From assembly GCA_031266495.1 (NCBI GenBank), contig JAISAX010000578.1:1-12977 (forward strand): a stretch of 12,977 bases of DNA. The letters are read 5' to 3'. Both the position numbers and the translations under genes were made by a program. Under the pieces are notes generated by a model. It saw only the letters and a list, made by a program, of their open reading frames with translations, was not told where the DNA came from and did no database searches. This document shows positions 1-5,934 of the stretch, in pieces; the first letter of the stretch is position 1, and every line of letters starts with the position of its first letter. This DNA is from Opitutaceae bacterium. GTDB lineage: Bacteria; Verrucomicrobiota; Verrucomicrobiae; Opitutales; Opitutaceae.

Positions 1-807
1 CCCCGCCCCGTCCGCGTCCACGCCGCCGCCGTGCTGTTCGGGCCGCCCCCGGCGCCGGCACTGACGCCGCCGGTTACCCCGTCAACTCCCAACCCCCCCC
101 CCCCCCCCCCCCCTTCCCCTCTCGCCGCCGCCGCCGCCATCGAATGCGTCCACACCTACTCGCTGATCCACGACGACCTGCCCTGCATGGACAACGACGA
201 CCTGCGCCGCGGCCGGCCCACCGCCCACCGTGCGTTCGACGAAGCCACCGCGCTCCTTGCCGGCGACGCCCTCCTCACCCACGCCTTCGCCCTCCTCGCC
301 AACGCCTACGGGCACGACCCGCGCCTCGCCACCGCGCTCGTCCGCACGCTCGCCGCCGCCGCCGGACCCGGCCAGCTTGTCGCCGGACAGATGGCCGACC
401 TGCTCGCCGAGAAAAACGCCGCCACCACCGCCGCCGACCTCGACTACATCCACCTCAACAAGACCGCCGCCCTGCTCCGCGCCTCGCTCGTCATGGGCGG
501 GCTGGTCGGCGGCGCCAGCGACCCCGCCCTCGCCACGCTCGACCACGCCGGCCGCCAGCTCGGCCTCGCCTTCCAGATCATCGACGACGTCCTCGATGCC
601 ACCGCCGACCGCGCCACGCTCGGCAAGACGCCCGGCAAGGACGCCGTCGCCGGCAAAATGACCAGCGTGAAACTGCACGGCATCGACACCGCCCGCCGCC
701 TCGCCCGCGAACTGACCGCCGAAGCCATCGCCGCCATCCGCACCCTTCCGGGCGACACCGCCTTTCTCGCCGGCTTGGCCGAAACGATGGCCTCGCGGGT
801 AAAGTAA
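1..807 (+). CDS. ispA: Short-chain polyprenyl (farnesyl/geranylgeranyl) diphosphate synthase, 5'-truncated by window edge
   Basis: This enzyme condenses isopentenyl diphosphate with allylic diphosphates to make C15-C20 prenyl chains in the cytoplasm. The first aspartate-rich motif, DDLPCMD (bases 172-192), sits in the context IHDDLPCMDNDDLRRGRPT. The second, DDVLD, is at bases 583-597 after FQII. The conserved GQMADL and KTAALL segments lie between them, and the protein ends with the usual short helix (AETMASRVK). The frame is open from base 1 (PRPVRVHAAAVLFG...), which matches the helix after the family's GK-R-RP motif, so the true start lies left of the window; the first in-window GTG (base 31) would remove that helix. 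Between this helix and the AAAAAIECVHTYS helix there is an unusual proline-rich insert of about 25 residues, partly encoded by a 21-C run. Whether the product is FPP or GGPP cannot be decided here. The family call is very secure. Confidence 0.93.
   Translation, partial: PRPVRVHAAAVLFGPPPAPALTPPVTPSTPNPPPPPPPSPLAAAAAIECVHTYSLIHDDLPCMDNDDLRRGRPTAHRAFDEATALLAGDALLTHAFALLANAYGHDPRLATALVRTLAAAAGPGQLVAGQMADLLAEKNAATTAADLDYIHLNKTAALLRASLVMGGLVGGASDPALATLDHAGRQLGLAFQIIDDVLDATADRATLGKTPGKDAVAGKMTSVKLHGIDTARRLARELTAEAIAAIRTLPGDTAFLAGLAETMASRVK
93..113. repeat. 21-C homopolymer inside the prenyl synthase gene
   Basis: Bases 93-113 are an uninterrupted run of 21 cytosines. In the current length the reading frame is the same on both sides (prenyl-synthase sequence upstream and downstream), and the run encodes most of a seven-proline stretch. 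A gain or loss of one or two C would break the enzyme. It could be a slippage-prone contingency tract or a sequencing/assembly length error; the sequence alone cannot tell. Confidence 0.9.
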
Positions 808-867
808 CCGGGCCGCCATCGCCATCGCCATCGCCGCCGGAACCGGACGAATGTCCACATAAATGCC

Positions 868-882
868 ATTTTGTAACAAAAT
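868..882. promoter_or_regulatory. AT-rich palindrome in the gap before the 936-1415 gene
   Basis: ATTTTGT-A-ACAAAAT is a perfect 7-bp-arm palindrome centred on one base, in the only AT-rich patch of an otherwise GC-rich 128-bp gap, about 55 bp upstream of the next start codon. A TATTAT hexamer overlaps its right end (882-887) and could be a -10 element, but no convincing -35 is visible. It may be an operator for the downstream gene; the hairpin lacks a following T-run, so a terminator for the prenyl synthase gene is less likely. The same gap also holds a short GCCATC hexamer repeat (about 811-835). Confidence 0.35.
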
Positions 883-935
883 ATTATCGCAAATGAGCGG
901 AAACAGACACACTCCTTGCCGTGCTTTTTTCCCTC

Positions 936-1415
936 ATGAGCAACGATACCTTTCCGCAACGGCGAACCTTCGCTGAACTGTACTGCGAGGATCGCCACCT
1001 CGATCCCGAAGATTTTGAAGAATCCGTGGTCAGGGAGACCCTGCACCCGGCCGGGCGACTGCTGTATCCGTTCCTGCGACGGATCGCGCCCGATTTCTTC
1101 ACGCCGGACTACGACCTGGCCCGCGCCGCCGGCCACCTGCGCCGGATGCGCGATTTCCCCATGGAAGCCTGGGAATACGGGCACCACCCCAAAAACAGCG
1201 GCCTTCTCCGGCGCGTGCTCGGCGTCCGCGTTTCGGTCGGCCTTTTCCGCCAGGTGATACGGCACACGCTCCATTCCCGGCTGGCCAAGCTCCCGGATCA
1301 CGCGACCGCCCCCGAACCGGTCGGCGATGGCACCATCGCCCCCTTCATCATGGACCCGGTACTCATCCGCCTCCCCCAGCGCGACAGTTTTCGCCGGCAG
1401 CCCCGGCCGGTCTGA
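936..1415 (+). CDS. Small hypothetical protein, unrecognised family
   Basis: The product is 159 residues from the ATG at 936. An alternative GTG at 921 adds only five residues. No catalytic motif, signal peptide or membrane segment is visible. Residues 1-116 are charged and probably alpha-helical (e.g. RTFAELYCEDRHLDPEDF, DYDLARAAGHLRRMRDF, GLLRRVLGVRVSVGLFR) and look like a folded domain. The last 45 or so residues are low-complexity. The 3' end overlaps the 3' end of the convergent helicase gene by 53 bp, so this tail may be a frameshift extension or a genuine overlap. The codon pattern is strongly GC3-biased like its neighbours, which supports real coding. The function is unknown. Confidence 0.65.
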   Translation: MSNDTFPQRRTFAELYCEDRHLDPEDFEESVVRETLHPAGRLLYPFLRRIAPDFFTPDYDLARAAGHLRRMRDFPMEAWEYGHHPKNSGLLRRVLGVRVSVGLFRQVIRHTLHSRLAKLPDHATAPEPVGDGTIAPFIMDPVLIRLPQRDSFRRQPRPV

Positions 1416-3963
1416 AGCCGGCCTCTTCCGCCCGCAGCCATGCGGACAACTCCGCATCGCCGGTGATCGTCTCGCCAAACTGGTAATCGCGATCCAGCAA
1501 CCGTGCGTAGCCCAACTCCGCAAACCGCCGGCAATGCAGCAGCACCCGCGCCCTCTGCCCCGGGGCCCGCACCAGCCGGCCCAGCGCCTGGTTCACCTTC
1601 TGCATGCCCGGCACCTGGTACACGCGGCGAAACGCCTCCTCCCGCCCCTCCCGCGGCAGCCCGCGCAATGCCGCCAGACGCGCCTTCTGCACCGCGTTCA
1701 CCTCGGGCAACGCCGGCCCCACCACCATCGCATGGCTGACCCGTCCGCCGAGCGCGTCGATGCCCTCCGCGAAGCTGCTGCCCAGCACCAGAAACAGCGC
1801 ATCCGTCAAGACCAGCGACTCCTCCACCCAGGCCGTCTGCGCCGCCAGATCGGTGAGGCGCGGCTGGAGCGCCACACGCATCGCCGGGAACCCTGCGTCC
1901 AACTCGCGCGTGATCGCCTCCGCGTACGCATAACTCGGGAAAAACACCACCACGCAGCCGGCCGCCGCCTCGTGCAACGCGGCCACCGTCGCGGCCGTCA
2001 CCCCCGCATGGCGCCCCCGTTCCCGGTACGTCGTGTCCACGCGCACATCGTACGCGATGTCGTACGCGCCCTCGCGCCACGGCGTGCGCGCAGCGAGAGG
2101 GAAAAGCTGAAAACCTGAAGGCTGAAGGCTGAAAACCGGGGAACCCGCACCATGTATCCGGGACTCCGCGACACCCGCCCCTTCAGCCTTCAGGCTTTTG
2201 TCCACCAGCCCGCACGCTTCGGCAAACAAGTCCGCCGGACCCGGCGTGGCCGTCGAGAACACCACGCCGCCAAACGGCGCCAGCGCCTCGCCGATCGCCT
2301 GCGCCGCGTCGATGCAGGTAAGATGGAGTTTCCCCTCCGCCGGGCACCACAGCAGTTTTTGCAGATTGCCCAACCCCGGCCACTCGGCCAGCGCCGGGAT
2401 CTGCCACACCGCCTCGCTGACAAACGGCCCGAGGTCGGCCGCATCGAGCGGAGTCTGCGTGATCCGCGCCGCCAGCGTGCGCAACGCATCGGCCACATCA
2501 TCCTCCTGGTCAAGCCCCAGTTCCTCACACGGACGCAGCCGGGCGAGCAACAAAGCCCACGTCTCCCACGCCCGTACCAGCGGCGCCGGCGCGCGCTGGT
2601 GGTCCAGCTCCGCCAGCACCGCGCGCGCCGTGCCGGCATCGGCCACATGCGACCATGCGTCGGCCACGCGTGAAGGCAGGTTGTGCGCCTCGTCGATCAC
2701 CAGCAACGTCTCCGCCGGATCAAAGCCGGGCTGCCCGGAAAACAGCCCCTGGTTGGCCGGCGCGAACACATAATTGTAGTCGCCCACCCATACATCCTGA
2801 AACGCCAGCGCCGTGCGCGTGATCTCGTACGGGCACACCCGCGCATGCCGCCCCGCCGCGCGCAACGCCGCGATGTCGCGCGCCTCGCTCCCGAACCGGT
2901 AAAACCGCGCCAGCCCCGCGCCCTCCCAGCGCCGCTCCAGCCCGTCGAGATACCCGCACACGCTGCGCACGCAGTGGAACGTGGTCATTATGCAATGCTC
3001 GCGCTTCGGCCGCACCTGCCACGCCTGCACGAATGCGGCATCGTCCGGGCGGCCTGGCGGAGCGGCGGCAGCAGTGGCGGCATCCCCGCAGCGCATCCGC
3101 CCGAGTGTTTCCATCACCTGCAACTGCCCCGTCGCCTTGCTCGTGAGGTAGATCAGGCGCGAGAACCGCCCGGCGCGCATCTGCCCGAGCGCGCATTCGA
3201 GGAGCACGCCCGTCTTGCCAAAACCTGTCGGCGCAGTGAACAGCACATTCCGGTGCAGCACCATCGCGGCCTCGAGCTCCGCCGCTGTCGTCTCCTGGCC
3301 GATACGGGGCTTCGCGAACGGCGGGGCAAACACCAGCCCGCGCAACCGCGCGCGCGAACGCGCCCGCAGATCGAGGAACTCCCGCACCGCCTCCAGTTGC
3401 GAGCGAAACAGTGACTCGTCCGCATCGCTGCAGGCGATGGTCTGGCTCAGGCCGCTGCCCGCCTCGACGAACAACAATTCGCCCCGCACGCGCTGCGCCG
3501 GGTCGGCGATCCGGCGCAGCGCCACGTAAGTGGCCAGTTGTACAAAATACTCCGGATACTCCGCGCGCAATTCCTCCTCGACGGCCGGGATGGCGCGCAT
3601 CGTCGTCTTGATCTCGCGCAACACGAGCGGTTCCTCGCGGCGCGGGGTTTTGTTCTTTTTCCCTCCCCCCCCCCCCCCGGCCACCGGCGACACTGCGGAC
3701 GGCGGGATGATCTGGTCGATCCGGCCGGTCAGCGAGATCAACCAGCCCGCATGCGCCACGCGGCCGCTCACCGGCACCTCGAAGGTCGCGTCCGTCCGCT
3801 CCGCCGCGACCTGCGCGCGCAATTCCTGGTGCCAGCGTGTGCCGAGCTGCGCGCGCCACACGCCGCCCTGTTGCCCGCTGCCCGCCGGACGCGGCCCGAC
3901 CGTAAACGCGGAAAACTCGCCGATACCCAGCGAGGCGGTGCGTTGGTCGAGATCGAATTCCAT
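1363..3963 (-). CDS. PD-(D/E)XK nuclease fused to Rad3/XPD-type (DinG-like) Fe-S DNA helicase
   Basis: The 866-residue protein probably unwinds DNA 5'-3' and cuts it. The N-terminal region carries a PD-(D/E)XK nuclease core: GRID (D83), REIKT (E117, K119) and the QLATY helix (Q142, Y146), as in Cas4/AddB-type nucleases. The superfamily 2 helicase follows: Walker A APTGFGKT (244-251), DEAH (424-427), FSTATPG (569-575), GSSFAEGID (728-736) and motif VI QALGRLVR (792-799). Four cysteines between Walker A and DEAH (324, 331, 336 and 377, the last in CPYE) match the XPD Fe-S cluster arrangement. Two oddities are a G14 homopolymer encoding a six-glycine linker near residue 98 and a repeat-derived insert at about residues 588-624. 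No clear ribosome binding site precedes the ATG. The recO-like gene 152 bp upstream suggests a recombination/repair role. The annotation COG1199-like helicase is secure; the biological substrate is not. Confidence 0.92.
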   Translation of the reverse strand: MEFDLDQRTASLGIGEFSAFTVGPRPAGSGQQGGVWRAQLGTRWHQELRAQVAAERTDATFEVPVSGRVAHAGWLISLTGRIDQIIPPSAVSPVAGGGGGGKKNKTPRREEPLVLREIKTTMRAIPAVEEELRAEYPEYFVQLATYVALRRIADPAQRVRGELLFVEAGSGLSQTIACSDADESLFRSQLEAVREFLDLRARSRARLRGLVFAPPFAKPRIGQETTAAELEAAMVLHRNVLFTAPTGFGKTGVLLECALGQMRAGRFSRLIYLTSKATGQLQVMETLGRMRCGDAATAAAAPPGRPDDAAFVQAWQVRPKREHCIMTTFHCVRSVCGYLDGLERRWEGAGLARFYRFGSEARDIAALRAAGRHARVCPYEITRTALAFQDVWVGDYNYVFAPANQGLFSGQPGFDPAETLLVIDEAHNLPSRVADAWSHVADAGTARAVLAELDHQRAPAPLVRAWETWALLLARLRPCEELGLDQEDDVADALRTLAARITQTPLDAADLGPFVSEAVWQIPALAEWPGLGNLQKLLWCPAEGKLHLTCIDAAQAIGEALAPFGGVVFSTATPGPADLFAEACGLVDKSLKAEGAGVAESRIHGAGSPVFSLQPSGFQLFPLAARTPWREGAYDIAYDVRVDTTYRERGRHAGVTAATVAALHEAAAGCVVVFFPSYAYAEAITRELDAGFPAMRVALQPRLTDLAAQTAWVEESLVLTDALFLVLGSSFAEGIDALGGRVSHAMVVGPALPEVNAVQKARLAALRGLPREGREEAFRRVYQVPGMQKVNQALGRLVRAPGQRARVLLHCRRFAELGYARLLDRDYQFGETITGDAELSAWLRAEEAGFRPAGAAGENCRAGGGG
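2101..2199. repeat. Inverted-repeat element inserted within the helicase coding sequence
   Basis: Arms at 2110-2127 (AAAACCTGAAGGCTGAAG) and 2181-2199 (CTTCAGCCTTCAGGCTTTT) are reverse complements except for one missing base, with a 53-nt spacer. The left side extends as degenerate GCTGAAG/GCTGAAAA tandem units (2102-2136). The whole element is read through in frame by the helicase gene and becomes a low-complexity peptide (about residues 588-624) between the FSTATPG motif and the DTTYRERG segment. This resembles palindromic elements that settle inside genes and are tolerated as loops. Confidence 0.75.
3665..3678. repeat. 14-C (G on the coding strand) homopolymer inside the helicase gene
   Basis: An uninterrupted run of 14 C on the plus strand encodes the glycine linker after residue 95 of the helicase, just before KKNK and inside the nuclease domain between D83 and E117. 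The frame is intact at this length. A one-base length change would truncate the protein before the catalytic EIK motif. Confidence 0.85.
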
Positions 3964-4012
3964 GTGGCAAACAGGCCCTTACCGGTGGCGAAATGCAAGC
4001 GGGGGAATGTTC

Positions 4013-4105
4013 GATTTTGGATTCCCGATTTTCGATTGTGGAGCTGCCGCTCCAACGGGCAGTCCGGCGCGGCAGCGCCCAATCGAAAATCGGGAATCGA
4101 AAATC
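4013..4105. repeat. Intergenic inverted repeat with 26-bp arms (TCGAAAATC family)
   Basis: The left arm (4013-4038) and right arm (4080-4105) match as reverse complements at 25 of 26 positions. Each arm is built from short AATCGAAAATC / GGGAATCG units. The 41-nt spacer contains a second nested pair, GCTGCCGC (4043-4050) and GCGGCAGC (4069-4076), and a small GGAGC/GCTCC hairpin. It fills most of the 152-bp gap between the recO-like gene and the helicase gene. It could act as a transcription attenuator between them; there is no T-run on the minus strand to make it a classical terminator. It is probably a dispersed, non-autonomous repeat. Confidence 0.85.
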
Positions 4106-4115
4106 GAAAATCACA

Positions 4116-4814
4116 TCACTCCACTTCCAGTTCGGTGTGCCCGCGCAGGTACTCCGCCAGCCGGCGCACGAGCACGTCGCCGTCGCGCAGTTGCAGCCCG
4201 CACCGGCCGATCTCCGCCAGCGGCGTCTGCAATAAAAACCCGGCCGCGGCCCGCAACCCGGGCGAAAGCGTGGCCAGCCATTGCTGGCGCACCGGGTAAC
4301 CCTCGTCGCGCGCGAAGCGATAACACCCTTTCAGGTAAACGACTGCCGGCGGCGCGCCGCTCGCGAACGCCGCAAAAACAGTCCGCAGCAACGCGAACAC
4401 CTCCACCCGGCTTTCCTCCGGCACCGGATTGCGCGCCACCAGCGAGGCGAAGGCCGACGCCCGTTGCAGGGTTTCGTAATCGCGTCCGATCCGCTCGTGC
4501 CGCGCCACCACGCGCAACTCCTTCACGAACCCGAGGCCTCCTCCCCCTCCCCCCGCGTCGCCGAAGCCTCCCGCCCCTCCCGCCCCGCCGAAACCGCCGA
4601 AGCCACCCGCTGCGGCGCTCCCGCCCTCGACCACACCGGCCACCTCGTCAAAAAGATCGGGGTTGATCTGGTCGGGATTCGGCTTGCGCGGCATCCGGTG
4701 CAGCACCGTGAGCGTCCCGTGCGCAGCATCGAACAGCACGAGCCGCTGAAAGGCATCCGAAGGCGGCAACCGCCTCAGTACCCACGCCTCGATCTGGATC
4801 AGCGGCCCGGCCAC
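4116..4814 (-). CDS. recO: RecO-like DNA repair protein with glycine-rich insert
   Basis: RecO helps RecR load RecA on SSB-coated single-stranded DNA. The 232-residue product begins with a beta-barrel-like segment of the RecO N-terminus (IQIEAWVLRRLPPSDAFQRL, then VLFDAAHGTLTVLHRMPRKP) and continues with a helical C-terminal region (about 97-200) ending in RAAAGFLLQTPLAEIG. The GTG at 4814 was chosen because GGAGG lies nine bases before it and the frame upstream would run deep into the preceding DUF502 gene. Residues 64-95 are an unusual Gly/Ala/Phe linker replacing part of the normal barrel-helix junction. The zinc-binding cysteines of many RecO proteins are not visible. It follows the DUF502 gene by 17 bp, indicating cotranscription. 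The family call rests on fold-like similarity and position, so it is moderate. Confidence 0.68.
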   Translation of the reverse strand: MAGPLIQIEAWVLRRLPPSDAFQRLVLFDAAHGTLTVLHRMPRKPNPDQINPDLFDEVAGVVEGGSAAAGGFGGFGGAGGAGGFGDAGGGGGGLGFVKELRVVARHERIGRDYETLQRASAFASLVARNPVPEESRVEVFALLRTVFAAFASGAPPAVVYLKGCYRFARDEGYPVRQQWLATLSPGLRAAAGFLLQTPLAEIGRCGLQLRDGDVLVRRLAEYLRGHTELEVE

Positions 4815-4831
4815 GGAAACGGTCCTCCGGT

Positions 4832-5599
4832 TCAACCCGCATTTATGCCCGTTGCCGCGCCGCCGGGATTTTTCGCCGCCGCCGGCGCCATCGCCGCAGG
4901 CGGCGGCCAGGGCGGCACGAACGAGCCGCCCGAGATCACGAACTTCATGCCGTCGCCGACGCTCATGTCGAGTTCGGTGACCTCTTCCTTCGGGAGCAGC
5001 AGCAGGAAACCGCTCGTCGGGTTGGGCGAAGTCGGCACGAACACCGTCCAGCGTTCGAGCGGCCGGCCGGCCTCGCCGTCGTGCTCGCCGCCGGCGCGGA
5101 CCTGCGGTTCGCCCTGGCTCCGGTTGGTGACAAAGCCGAGCGTCCACGAACCGCGGCGCGGGTACTCCACGACCACGACCTTGCTGAAAAGATTCCGGTT
5201 TTGCGCGGAGAAGGTCGTGATGATCTGGCGGGCCGCATTATAAACGGCGCTCACGCCCGGGATGCCGAGGATGGCGCGTTCGGCGAGTTGACCGAAAACG
5301 CGACCGATGAGATTGCGCGAGAAGGTGCCGAGCAGCGTGATGAGCCCGGCGACGATGAGCGTGGCCAGCACATTCCAGAGCAGGTCGAGCCGCGGGTTGG
5401 ACAAAAGCTCCTCCGGGACGTAGAAAAAGAACGTGTCGCGGAAGCGACCGCCGACCTGGGTGACCGACCAGGAAAACACCACCCAGGTGACAGCCAGCGG
5501 GGCGAGCATGAACAACCCGGCGAGGAACGCGGTGCGCAGGGAAGCGAGGCGAGCGGGAGGCGGAGGTTCGACGGGCGGTGGCAGCGGAGACGAAGGCAT
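4832..5599 (-). CDS. DUF502 family inner-membrane protein
   Basis: The 255-residue product starts at ATG 5599 (MPSSPLPPP). A proline-rich cytoplasmic tail is followed by a hydrophobic segment at about 24-46 (FLAGLFMLAPLAVTWVVF) and a second at about 73-92 (LLWNVLATLIVAGLITLLG). The family signature follows: IPGVSAVYNAARQIITTF (113-130), then the soluble part VVVEYPRRGSWTLGFVTN and a VFVPTSPNPTSGFLLLLP segment, all typical of DUF502. A proline/alanine-rich tail ends the protein. The family has no established biochemical role; a transport or membrane-organising function has been suggested only by context. A longer in-frame ORF runs up to 5917 but crosses the hairpin repeats and is not likely coding. 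It probably heads an operon with the recO-like gene. Confidence 0.9.
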   Translation of the reverse strand: MPSSPLPPPVEPPPPARLASLRTAFLAGLFMLAPLAVTWVVFSWSVTQVGGRFRDTFFFYVPEELLSNPRLDLLWNVLATLIVAGLITLLGTFSRNLIGRVFGQLAERAILGIPGVSAVYNAARQIITTFSAQNRNLFSKVVVVEYPRRGSWTLGFVTNRSQGEPQVRAGGEHDGEAGRPLERWTVFVPTSPNPTSGFLLLLPKEEVTELDMSVGDGMKFVISGGSFVPPWPPPAAMAPAAAKNPGGAATGINAG

Positions 5600-5675
5600 G
5601 AGATGAATCGGAAACGCCGACCTTCGCGAACCGGACAGGCTTTGGCAAGGCAGGGCGCGCCGCCTCACTGCTCCG

Positions 5676-5830
5676 GCGTGGCACGGCCATCCTGGCCGTG
5701 AGCGTTTGCCTCTCGGCTCCGACGTGGCACGGGCATCCTTGCCCGTGGGCGTTGCCCTTCGGCCGCATTGCATGGGTTTCCCGAGAGGCAAGGGGGCGGC
5801 GCTGCGCGCCTGAGCGGGCGTCCCGCCCGC
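5676..5830. repeat. Three REP-like hairpins in the 335-bp gap 5600-5934
   Basis: Two tandem units of about 46 bp start near 5673 and 5719, each beginning TCCG[G/A]CGTGGCACGG. Unit 1 has the hairpin CACGGCCA-TCC-TGGCCGTG (5682-5700). Unit 2 has CACGGGCA-TCCT-TGCCCGTG (5728-5747). The stems differ by a C-G to G-C swap that keeps pairing. A third hairpin, GCGGGCG-TCC-CGCCCGC (5814-5830), is followed by a short tandem of CGCGCCACTCG. The rest of the gap shows no gene. The hairpins lie after the end of the glycan operon and before the DUF502 gene, so they may stop or stabilise transcripts in either direction. Confidence 0.8.
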
Positions 5831-5934
5831 GCCACTCGACCCGCGCCACTCGCCCCCCGGCCCGTTCTTTGATCTTCGTTTCCACGAACACACTTTGGCG
5901 TTTTCCGGCGCGTGCACGGCACCGGTACGTTCGA

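Noticed and set aside
444..1523. 359-codon minus-strand ORF across the prenyl synthase and the small hypothetical gene
   Set aside because: Antisense to a clear prenyl synthase with intact motifs; the translation has no recognisable domain.
2720..4114. 464-codon minus-strand ORF overlapping the helicase gene
   Set aside because: Arg/Gly/Ala-rich translation without motifs, a frame shadow of the helicase gene in high-GC DNA.
4815..5147. N-terminal extension of the RecO-like ORF
   Set aside because: Overlaps the DUF502 coding region; Arg-rich shadow sequence. The GTG with GGAGG at 4814 is preferred.
3530..5243. Long plus-strand ORFs opposite the helicase, recO-like and DUF502 genes
   Set aside because: Low-complexity Arg/Pro/Ala translations caused by GC-rich codon positions; the minus-strand genes have family motifs.
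5600..5934. Small gene or CRISPR-like array in the repeat-rich gap
   Set aside because: Only two tandem units with internal dyad and no spacer-repeat periodicity; no ORF with a credible start or motif.
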